Below, piece after piece: positions 38,101-50,100 of a stretch of DNA of 64,000 bases. Within the stretch, counting starts at the first letter, position 1; every line of letters starts with the position of its first letter. The stretch lies in the NCBI GenBank assembly GCA_963377175.1, contig CAUJNA010003287.1, positions 64,501-128,500 of the forward strand. Direction: 5' to 3'. The notes beneath the pieces were generated by a model, which did not search any database, was not told the DNA's origin, and saw only the letters and a list, made by a program, of their open reading frames with translations. The translations under genes and the position numbers were made by a program. Source of the stretch: Effrenium voratum. Lineage: Eukaryota; Sar; Dinophyceae; Suessiales; Symbiodiniaceae.

Positions 38101-41100
38101 CCGGGTGTCTGGATATCGGCCATCTGGTTGGCTTGGATTGTGGCTGGATGGGCATGTTCAAATATTAAAGGGCCCCCAGCTCAATTTACCCCCAACAACA
38201 TCAGCCCATCAAAACAAGGCCGCATGAACCCATAGAAACACATGGGAACTACAGGAAATTGGATTTCCAAACACCCAGCAAAGAAATGTGTTTATTTCTG
38301 TGGACACTTCCCGGTTTCTTGGAGGGTGTGCCTCAAAATGGGGAAACCGGAGAAAAAGAATAAAAAACAGTGGATTCTCTTTGGCTCCTTCAACACCGCA
38401 AGGGTAGAATTTCCTGCAAGAGACACAAGACAGCAAGGGGAAATATTGGGAACATCTCTTTCTCTCTCTCTCTCTAGATGCAGGACATGCTACCCTCAGG
38501 GTGTTTCCAAAGGAGCCACTGGGTGGTACCTCTGGAGCCAGCGGATGGTACCTCTAACCCGCCAGTGGAACCTAATGTTGACCCCAGATCAAGATAAACC
38601 CGTCGTAGTAGGGAGGTGCTTCCTCCAAAAGCGGTCCGAATCCCCACTTAAAAACAGAACACCCACTTCTCTCAAAATCAGCCGGCGGGTTCTACTTGGG
38701 GGGTCGATCAACATTCCTGTGAAGCATCATCTTCTTGCGTGGCTTCCCTGATGGTCACCCCATGTTTTACGGCCCTTTTGATCAACTTAGATGCGGGGTC
38801 AACTTCTCCAACCAGTACCAACCAGTACCAAGTAGCACCTGACCCCTACCATTCTGGTAGACCCCCATCAAGATCAACCAACCCTTACCAGCCAGCAGAA
38901 CCTACCCTCCCCCAGGCTAACATGGAAGCTTTGAGGACTTTGAAAGACTTGGTTCCATTCACAAAGGCCAATTGGGGGAGCTTCCGGCTGTTAGTCTGAG
39001 GGAGTGTACCGATGGTGTTTGTTTCCCCCCGCTCTCCAGGAAATTTGCACCAGCCAAATACCAGGGCGTTGCTGAGAGTCCTGTGGATCTGCCTCTTTTA
39101 GGGGACTTTCATAGAATAGGGATCCTTACACCTGTACACCTGAACATCGCAACTTGTCAATGGTGGTTTCCAACTTTATTTCGGTGTTCAAAAAGCGCAG
39201 CATGTTTCAAAATGGTGGCAAAACGTCTCTTTTGAGGAGCCCTGTACCCAGCATGTCCGAGGCTCCGCTGCCAGGCCCAAAGCCCCCGAGCGCAAGGCCG
39301 CGCTCAAGCGCTCCGCCAAGGGCTGCGCCAGGGAGGCCTCGCAGAACTCCCCGGAGGCGAGTGAGTCGGGGGGGGGGAGGTCTGTTGGGGGTCGGGGGCT
39401 GTGTGATGTGTACCTGGACCAGGGTGCTGCAACCAACTTATGGTGGGTGATTTCCTGGTTTTGGGACACCTCCAAATTCCAACTTCAGCGTGGGTTCTTG
39501 CAACCCACAATTGTGGTTGGCGAATTCCCGTTTTTAGGGGTTCAAGATGGTTCCTCACTTGCCCAAGTCGGAAACCCAAGAACAGGTGATCACCTGTATG
39601 GGCCACGACATCAAAGTATACGTGTGGTTTGTTGATATCCATGACTTTCCATGCACTTTCTAAGACGTAGCATATGTCGTGACTGTTCCCTGAGAGCGTC
39701 TCGTTTGTTTGAGCAAGCAAATATAGTGACTTGTTTCAAACGGTAACGGCTTTTCACTTAGAACCCAACATACACGCTTCACCACTGGAATTGCAAAACA
39801 AAAGGTCGGCGTGTAAATGACCCTGGCTAATTGAACCGGGGCTATCCCTAGAACCCCAAGGGTCCAATGCTTAGGGTCGATTTTCAAAGGGAGATGCCCT
39901 GATTTCAGCACCTTGGTCGAGTTTCCGATGTCCAAAGTGACATCCTCAACAGTTCCCCTCCCCCGTCCCCCCCATTAAATGGTAGTTTCAAGAGTCACCC
40001 CGACAATTCGAGAAGTACCTCACTTTGACGCCTCAAAAGATTCACTTTGCTTTGTTGTTTTTCTCTCTTTGTTTTTGCTCTGTTGGCTTTTGCCCCTCCA
40101 ACAAGTTAGACTTTTCTTCCAACCAACGCCACGCCTCCCCCGGCAATTCTCGCCTCCAGACACTTGGAGCAGTGGTCCGGCGCCCGGTCCAACAACTTCC
40201 GCAGGGCAAAGGGGTCCACCAGCCACCACTCGCGCAGCCGCTGCCAGTAGTCGTGGCCTAAATAAACCTTGACCCAATTTGGATGATGACAACCCTTAGG
40301 TAAAACAACGGTGGTTATATGCGCCCCCCATTGCTTTAATGGTGGTTTGAATCGCAGGGAAAAGCAAAACCCGAGGTTGCAGCTGCGATCAGAGAACCGT
40401 GACCAGACCACAAGAAGGTCCTCCAACGTAAAATGTGAAATTCATCGTGTGCAAACCCTTGCGGTCTATTCGCCCTTGAATGAAGAGTCCAATGCTGCTC
40501 CCTGCTGCTGAGATAGAAGGTTTCATGTCCCTGGAAGGGAAACGGTCATGACAGGTGTTAGAATTTCAAGCCGTATGTAAGTCAAATGGAAGAATGCAAC
40601 TACCATCTCCGACTAGTGGATGCAAAAACGAACACCTAAACGACCGGAAACCACCTCGTTGGTTGATGTTACAGGCCAATCCCTCCAAACGCAGCCGGCA
40701 AAAAAGGAGGCCACCGGGTGTCCAGGATGATTCAATCCAAAGCCGCCTCCAAATCCTTTCCCGATTGCCAAAGGCTCACGTCAGAAAAACGCCCTAAGCG
40801 AAAAGAGGAAAATGTGTTGCATATCCTAAAACGTAGATGAGAGTTGTGAATGGTCAACCTTCGTCTTTGCCTTAACCTTGGGGCCACGGCCACACTCAAA
40901 GGCAATCTTCAGAAGTTGCAATTAAATACTTCACGTATCAACACTTAAAGATTCAAGGCCCAACTAAATAGTGTGTTCGTCCGGATTTTGATTACTCTGA
41001 GGAGCTGCCGAGCAAAACCGCTACTCCAAGAAGCCGCCCTTCCGGGTTGGAAACGAAACAGGTTTCCCGTCGTAATGTATCGTTTTTCAGCCAGGGATTG

Positions 41101-44100
41101 GCATCATCCCTTGAATGAAGGACGCGACGCTTGGGTGAAAGTAGATGGCATTCCCAGACTTGGGCTGAATCTCCTTACCCACGCGAATACCACTGTGCCA
41201 TCTTCCCTGGAGTATTTGTAGGAGGCTGGCCCTCTTTCCGACCGAGAGAAACAAGCCACTGAGAACCGCGCCGGGCGTCGAGGCGCGCACCCAATAGCTG
41301 GGCAGCCACTGTTCCTGGCGTTGAAGCATCCTCTCTACCAGGGGATGAAAGGGAGTGGGGGTCCCCCAAGTCTTATTTTATTCCCTGTATTCCCCTAAAA
41401 AGAACAGGAACAATACTTATAAATGGAATTCCGGGATCACCCTTCCCCAATTGGATTGAGGGGGAATGTCCAAAACATAATCCCTATTGAAAACCCGCCT
41501 TCGGATCTTCTGGACTTGCCTCTGACCTTCCGACAAGAGTCGCCACGGTAAAGGAAACAAACCTCAGCTATCCCAGTTCTGTTTATGACCGGATTGGGTT
41601 GAACCGAGTTGCAACCGTTTCTGCGGTAAGTGGGCTACGGCCCAAGTGGCTATCCACTGACTTGGATATCCCAACGACCTGTTTTGCCTTCGGGCAGAAA
41701 AAAAAAAGAAGAAGCCCCATTTCCAGGGACCCTTGCGGCTTCGTCAAGGCAAGCCAACCGAACCTCCGAGGTGGATTAAACCGAAGAAAAGCTGGGTGAA
41801 CCAAATGGGTGGTTTAAGGAAACCGAAAAAGAACCACCAGTTTGTTTCGCACCATCACGCCCAAATGCAGAAAGTCAAGTGACCCATTTAAACTCCAATT
41901 CCGAACGAGGACCCCTAGCAATTTCCGACCCAAATGAGCGGATCATCTTTGAGGGAACGGCCAAAGAATCGAGCAGCATCGATTGCCCGTCCCAACCCAA
42001 ACATCCTTTCCGCTGCTGCCTCCTACCCAAGATAGACCTAAACCTTACTGGGCTTTTGTGCATCCTGTAGTCAAAAAGTGAACCCCTTTCAAAATTACTT
42101 TCGGCGGTTGCTTCCCTTTCACCATCTAAAGGGCAGTGTTGAAGATGCCACTTTGGCCCGAATCAAAAAGTGGAGCCCTGCCTACCGCCGAAACCGGCAA
42201 GAAACCGCAAAAAGCAAACAAACCCCTTGAACTTGTCCACACTTTACCAATAACCCCGCATTGTTTTGTTTTTGCTTTTTTTGTTTAAGGATATGGCCCA
42301 CATGTTTATCACTCGCATGTTTATCGTTTCACATGATCGCCGAAACCGGGAAAAACCAACGACACCTCCGATGTTCAGGGTTTTAGGGTACACCGCCGAA
42401 ACCAAAAAACAAATCCGCTGGCCTTCCCGTCCACTGCCACCAGCACCTCTCCGCCGCCTTCTCCTCCGCGACGGCAGCGGATCTGCACGGAGCGCCAGGC
42501 GCCCGAGCTGAAGGCGACCGCCGAAGACGACTCTGTGTCCTGGCGACGGGGGAGCTCCTTCCGGTTTGAAACGCTCCTTGGTGCTGGGGTGAGGAAGTTA
42601 TGCCCCTTTTTCCCGGTTTTTCAGGGGATGTCCATAGATCCGGCTGGATTGAACAGAGTCTTGCCGGTTTTTGTTAGGTTGGCTGCCATTCACCACTAAA
42701 AACTGTTCTGGGGTACAACAAACCATCTTGGATTCTCAGAAAAAGTGAGGAAGCTGTGTGCTTTTGCCCGGTTTCCTAGGGGATGATGACCATGGATCCA
42801 ACCAACAAGGTACAGTAGAAGTTCAAAGATCCAACCGGATTGAAATGCTTTTTGCCGGTTTCTGAGCTTGGTTGCCAGTAACCCCCTGAGGATAGTTGTT
42901 CGGGAGTACTGCAAACTATCTTAGGATTTTATCAATGGGAAGTTGTTTCCGGGCTTTTCAGGGGATGATGTCAACCCCGAATGTTGAACCCAGATCCAAG
43001 TAGGACCTGTGGTTGATTAATAGGGGGGGCCTTCTAGCGGGATTAATCAGTTCCCGCACAAACACACCCTATTGATGGGCTAGGTTTATTAATCCGGGGT
43101 CAACGATACAAAACACCTTTTGCTTGGTGGGCTCCCCGCCAGAGGTGGATTCAACCCAAGAACGCATTCCTTTTTTGCAAGGGTCTCTACTGGGTCAAGG
43201 CGGGCATGCCCTGTTCCAATTCCGGAAGTTGGAATGATATCAGCTATAGCAAAAAGTTAAAGGGTTTATAATTTGGAGTAGCGGGCAACTAATAGGATGT
43301 TTGCCTCCGGCTTTGTTCGTGGTTTCTCGTGGTTCCCATTGCCAAAGTGTCCAAAGTAGCAGGGCATTTTGAGGGATTCTCAAAGTAGCCTTTACAGGTT
43401 TCCCTTGCACCATTTGGAAGGACATTTTGAGGACACGTTGGATCTTGTTGTACCGGACAACATTCTTTCCCCCGTAAAGGGGACATAGGAGCGGGCAAAG
43501 CGCAAAGCGCTTCAAGCACAAGCTTCACTTTGGAGCCTCTGTGAGCTGGTCTTTACTCGGTGGCTTTCTGCTCCCCTGCTAAAAGTTTAACTTTTAGTGG
43601 TTTAATGGAAAACTCATTAGTTGGCAAAAAGTTAACGTCCTAACATCCAAGCAAAATGCACCCAAGTTTAATCCTCGGGACCACATTGGTTTGTCTTGCT
43701 TGGGGAGTGAGTGGTTGGAAACTTCCAAGGTTCCAGGCAGACCATTGGATGTTTTTCCTGTGCATCCCAAGGGTGTCCGGTTTTGAGCTGGTACCCAACT
43801 CCAGGAGCAAAGAGCTGCCAAGTGGACTTGCAAATCCCGGAGGAAGCGGGACTTTTCGTCCTCCACGTGGCTTTCCTCCGTTAGAGGCGCTGAGAGGCAC
43901 AGCAAAGCCTGCGCCAAGGTCTGCGCGAAGGGAACGCCTCCGTGCTGCGTGAGGTCACGGAAGCAGACCTGACGCGATTAGTGGAGGTGTCGCTTTTTTA
44001 AGGTGCCCCTTTTTCGTGGATTTGAAGAACAACCTGTAACAACCTAAAGAAAAAACACATTGTTGTTGGGGTCTCCAAACAAAAGAGCACATAGTGAAGC

Positions 44101-47100
44101 CCCCAACATGGGTTGTTCTCCTTTTGCTTCCCGTACCAACCTCGAAAAAGGGCACCCTCCCAAAACCTGGGCCAAATGGACAGGAATGTCTCTGACGGAA
44201 GGCATCCGGCGAGACCCTCCCGCCTGGTAACGCGGAGCATCCGCGTCCTAAGGAAAACACACAACGGAGACGGAACTTCAGAAGCAGAATGGCGAGTCAT
44301 GTGGACGAAACCCTGCACCACCTATATGTAAAAGCCCTAGCAACAAGTATTGGTTCATAACTACTGATCCAAAGGGATCTTGTCCACAGTACCTTCCTCC
44401 AAACAGAAGGCACCTGTGGGCGGCTGGATCAACTTTCTCTAGGGACCCCCTGCCAGGTAGGAGATGAGCAGGAAAACAAACGACGACCTGGGGGGGGGCT
44501 CCCTAAAAAGCACACCCATATGGAACCCTGCAAAAGAACAAGGAGGAGGAGGCCAAGATGCCCCATGTAAATGATGTCCACCTATGGATGTGTCTGAAAA
44601 TAAGGCGCGCCCCAAAAACGGGACTCACCAAATTTCGAAGACGTCAAAGAAGTCGCCCCCCCCCAAAAAAAAAAATGGGGCACCCTCCAAAACAAAACGA
44701 TGGCTTCTCATACGACTCCCCTTCTAAACCCACCAATATGGGGCACCCTCCAAAAAAAACGCCCCCCGTCTGTGGACCATTTTTCTAGGGGGACACTTCC
44801 CCATTCTTTCCAGGGATCCTTCTTTCCAGAAAACCATCAGAACCCCGGGGAAACAGCTGGTTTTTGAAAAGAACGATGGTTGAAAAGAATGGGGAATTGA
44901 CCCCTAGAATTTGTGTTTTTCTTGCTCCGAGTGTCCAAGAGCTGGCCGGCGAAGCGAGTGCCCAAGGCTTTCAGCAGCCAGTGCTTGTGCTCCTCTGCGG
45001 GTGCGGGGGGATGGACTTCATTTCGGACCCGGTGCCCAAATAAAACCCGAAGCCCCGGGTCGGTGGGGATGGGGTGGGTTTGATTTCAGGTGAAGCCCGG
45101 CAAGAATCTCATCCTGATCATGCATTTCACCCGAGTTTTTCAAGAAAAGTGCAACCATGATGATGAAGACCAACATTTTGAGAGGCTTCGTTTGGTCGAG
45201 TCAGCCCTGTCACGAGCAATCTCCGACCGCTGAACTGATCCCAAAGTGACAAGGCGCCAAGACCGGCAAAGCCCATTCCCAGGCAGCACATTTACGCACA
45301 GTGGCTGTCCAAAAAAAATTTGCAAACTTGATTTTTTCAAACCGCAAAACCCAAAAACCCACTACCCCCCGCCAAAAAAACACAAGTAGGTCCTCCAGTA
45401 CAGAGGTTAGAATAAGGGTACCGTATTTTCTGTGTCTATTTTAGTAGGGGAATCTTCCCCCAGAGAAGGGTAAAAGGCACCTAGCTGGGGGACCTAGACA
45501 AAAAAAAGAAAAAGAAAAAAAAACAACTCAGGGAGTGGATTCCAAAGTGAACTCACCGACCATCCAGTCCAGCAGGCGTCGCGCCAAGTCCAGGGTGACC
45601 TCCGGTGAGGCGTCCCACCTCAGGATCCGCCCTTTGAACGAGGGTGAAGCCCAACAAGGCAAAAACAATACAAATGTTAACCAAAACACGGTTCAAACAG
45701 TTGATGGGTCCCAACAGTTGACGCGTTCAAACAGTTGATGGGTTCAAACAGTCAATCGGTTCAAACAGTTGTTGGGCTCAATCAGTGGATGAGTTCAAAC
45801 AGTTGATGGGTTCAAACAGCGGGTGGGTTCAAACAGTTGGTAGGTTCAAAGAGTTGATGGGTTCAAAAAGTTGCTGGGTTCAAACACTTGATGGGTTCAT
45901 ATCAGTTCATGGGTTGAAACAGTTATTGGGTTCAAACAGTTGATGGGTTCAAACAGTTGACGGGTTCAAACAGTCGATATGGGTTCAAACTCAAACAGTT
46001 GATGGGTTCAAACAGTTGGTGGGTTTAAAGAGTTGGTGGGTTCGAACAGTTGACGGGATAGGTTCAATCAGTTGATGGGTTCGGACAGTCGATCGGTTCA
46101 AACAGTTGTTGGGCTCAATTAGTTGATGGGTTCAAACACTTGATGGGTTCAATCAGTTGATGGGTTCAAAAAGTTGACGGGTTCAATCAGTTGATGGGTT
46201 CAACCAGTTGCTGGGTTCAAACAGTTGATGGGTTCATACCAGTTCATGGGTTGAAACAGTTAATGTTCAAAAAGTTAACGGGTTCAAAAAGTTGATGGGT
46301 TCAAGAAGTTGATGGGTTCAATCAGTTGATGCGTTCAAAAAGTTGATGTGTTCAAACAGTTGATGGGTTCAAACTGTTGATGGGTTCAAACAGTTGATGG
46401 GTTCAAACAGTTGATGGGTTCAAACAGTTGATGGGTTCAAACAGTTGATGGGTTCAAACAGTTGGTGGGTTCAAACAGTTGGTGGGTTCAAATAGTTGAT
46501 GGTGCACACAGTTGATGTTGACAGGCTCAAACAGTTGATGGACTCGGACAGTCGATGTGTTCTAACAGCTGATGGTTGAAACAGCTGGTGGGTTCAAACA
46601 GTTGGTGGGTTCAAAGAGTTGATGGGTTCAAACAGTTGACGGGTTCAAACAGTTGATGGGTTCAGACACTTGATGGGTTCAAACAGTTGACGGGTTCGAA
46701 CAGTTGATGGGTTCAACCAGTTGGTCAAACTGTTGATGGGTTCAACCAGTTGATCAAACTGTTGATGGGTTCAGACAGTTGATGGGTTCAACCAGCCGAT
46801 GGGTACGCGGAAGACTCCCGGTTTTCGGGCCCCGTGAACATAAAACAAATACCTGTGAACCGTTTTGCCCCGTCAATGCGCGCATGTGGTCAGAATTTGT
46901 CCCACGAAACGGTTCTTGGGTTGACTCAATACGGTTCGCGGGTCAACGGTTGAAATGGGCGTGGTCTGCGGCCAAAAACAGTTCACGGAGTCACGCATGG
47001 ATTTAGTACAACCCCTGTGTCTCTTCGGTTCACGGAAGAAAGGCAAACAGTTGCCTTCGAGGCAGACCTTGCCAGAAGAGGTCTTTTCCTCTTAGAGGGG

Positions 47101-50100
47101 GTCTCCTTATGACAGCTCTTTTTCTGAGGTCAGATACGCTTGTCCATCCACTTGTTGCTTTGGTGGCAGACCAGGACTGCTTTGCCAGGCTGTAACCCCG
47201 GCCCTTGTTCAAAACCCTTCTCACAAACGGTTCACGTTCACTCGAAAGGGAACCATGGTAGCCACTCACATGCTTCGCCGCGAGAAGGCGGACTGCCGTT
47301 GAAAGGCAAAAAGAAAGCCTAGGCACCCATGATCAGTTGACCTAGGCAGTCTGGCTGGCGCGACGACATGGCATGACATGAACTGGTGAGCCCTAAACCC
47401 CGTGCACTCTTGGCATCCCGTGAACTGTCGATACCCCGTGAACTTTTTGGTACCCCATAAACTCCGTGAACTGTTTTTGATCCGATCATGCTGCTGCTCA
47501 CTCCTCCCGCTCCAGGATCTTTGCCTGGAGCTTGCTGCCTGTGTTGCGCATGCCTCTGCGGTACTCCAGATCAGAGGTTTTCTCTGAGTGGTGTAAATGC
47601 TAAAGCACCGCACTTTTCTCGGCGCCGTACTGGGCGCGCAGGTCGGGTGTGAATTGCTGCTCGAGCAGGCCCCGTGCCATACGCTCTTTGGTGCCCGAGG
47701 AAGGCAGGACAAATGAGTGATGTCGACTCTGAGGCCAATAGCCAGAAAACAACGGGGGCACCTGGAGGCCCCGGGGCCGTGCTTCCCGTCTTGAAACACG
47801 GTCATGTGCTGCGGCCGATCCCAAACTCTTCCTTGTTGGGCAACAAGCGAAACGGCTCACCCATCTGAAGCGATGAGGAAACAGTTTACCGATTGGAAAC
47901 GGTTCACGGAAACCCTGAGCACTGGGTAGTGGCTGTCACAGAGACGTCTCGTAGACGCTCTGCGCTTTGGGGGTGATCTCTCCTGATCAATGGTCGGGCG
48001 GAGGTAGGTGGTTTTGTCTTGAGTCGGATCGATCAAGATCTGACCCTGCCGTTCTCATCAGCGGTAGATATCACAGTTCACTGTGAGGGTACGGAGACTC
48101 TTGGACCTCCGCAGTACCCCAACAGGAGGAGCCCTGCGAGGTATGACCGCCGGAGCTCCGCCAAGTGAAGCTCTAGCTTGGCAATTTCTTCCGGCGCGAC
48201 CCCCGCATCCTTGGCCCTGCCGTTTGGGGTTGTAAACAGTTCACGGATATACAACAGTTGGCCTGGCAAGCGGGAACCCTGGTGAACTATTTTCCCCCTC
48301 AGCCCATACCTAGTATCAAAATATGTCATTACTTGATTACGCTGGGGCGCCAAGGCCTCGATTACCGCGCTTGGGAGCCATGATGAAGGAAAGAGAGACA
48401 AGTGTCAAGGAACGCTTGAGCTTGTAGAAGGCTTCCCGAACAAATATGTCCATCCGCTGCCCCAAAAGATTCCGTAAACCGTTTTCTCCCCAAAAGTTTC
48501 CAGTGACCGTTTTTTGGAGCAAGGTCTCCAAGGCATTGAAACATCGCAGCCTTCCCCATCCAAAAGAGCTAATGCCAATACGGAAGAACAGCCCATCATC
48601 AGCCCCAAGGAGACCTCCTGAAGAACTATCTGTCAACGCGCTGGAGTACAATGGCGTTGGCTCTGGTGAGCCACTTTGTCTCCCGTGAACCGAAAGTCTC
48701 CATCTGGGCGCGCCATACTCACAGATGACTCCGTGAACCGATCTGCAAGGAGAGGAGAAGAAGTGGTGGTGAAGAAAGAGACTGGAAGTACAATTGAGTC
48801 AGTAGGCCCTGCATCACGATTGGCTGAAGCTAGGAAGCTACCTCGTTTGCACAACCTTCGTTGATCCTGCCAGTAGTGATATGCTTATCTCAAAGATGTC
48901 GAGTTGACAAAGGTGGAGAGATGCAGGGAGAGGATGCAGTCGAAAAAGAGTTCACGCGGTCGTGTGGGTCGGGTGGAGACTTTTCGTAGCATGATCTGGG
49001 CTGCGTGGTTGCCCCGTTCGAACAGAGCGGGGCCCTTGTTGGAGCCGGTGAACCGTTTCCAGAGGGCTATAAAGGCTTTTATTTCCTCTTAGATCCATCT
49101 CCTCATGTCTTTTCAAAGGCTTTTTCCTCTTAGATCCATCTCCTCATGTCTTTTCAAAGGCTTTTTCCTCTTAGATCCATCTCCTCATGTCTTTTCAAAG
49201 GCTTTTTCCTCTTAGATCTCTTAGATCCATCTCCTCATGTCTTTTCAAAGGCTTTTTCCTCTTAGATCCATCTCCTCATGTCTTTTCAAAGGTTCATGTC
49301 TTTTCAAAGGCTTTTTCCTCTTAGATCCATCTCCCCATGTCTTTTCAAAGGCTTTTTCCTCTTAGATCCATCTCCTCATGTCTTTTCAAAGGCTTTTTCC
49401 TCTTAGATCCATCTCCTCATGTCTTTCAAAGGCTTTTTCCTCTTAGATCCATTCCTCATGTCTTTTCAAAGGTCTTTTTCCTCTTAGATCTTCATCTCCT
49501 CATGTCTCCTCATGTCTTTTCAAAGGCTTTTTCCTCTTAGATCCATCTCCTCATGTCTTTTCAAAGGCTTTTTCCTCTTAGATCCATCTCCTCATGTCTG
49601 TTAAAAGGCTTTTTCCTCTTAGATCCATCTCCTCATGTCTTTTCAAAGGCTTTTTCCTCTTAGATCCATCTCCTCATGTCTTTTCAAAGGCTTTTTCCTC
49701 TTAGATCCATCTCCTCATGTCTTTTCAAAGGTTCATGTCTTTTCAAAGGCTTTTTCCTATTAGATCCATCTTCTCATGTCTTTTCAAAGGCTTTTTCATC
49801 TAGACCCTTCGCCCTCATGTACTTTATCAAAGGCTTTTTTCCTCTAGATACATCTCCTCATGTCTGTTCAAAGGCTTTTTCATCTTAGATCCATCTCCTC
49901 ATGTACTTTTCAAAAGGCTTTTTCCTATTAGACTCCATCTCCTCATGTCTTATCAAAGGCTTTTTCCTCTTAGATCCCATCTCTTCATGTCTTTTCAATG
50001 GCTTTTTCCTCTTAGGAACCTATCTCTCCTGTCTTCTTCAAAGGGCTTTATCTCTTAGTCCATCATCCTCAAGTTCTGTTAAAAGGCTTTTTCCTCTTAG

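Larger units (their letters stand above)
46800..49070. repeat. Region of dispersed GTGAACCGTTT motif
   Basis: At least 20 occurrences, in both orientations, of a 12-15-bp motif close to CCGTGAACCGTTTT (for example near 46850, 47025, 47228, 47418, 47890, 48238, 48470, 48685, 48732 and 49050). Exons at 47502-47553, 47614-47761 and 48107-48216 lie between copies. Confidence 0.7.

Noticed and set aside
45695..46800. CRISPR-like array
   Set aside because: The 17-bp units are directly tandem without unique spacers, and the genome is eukaryotic.
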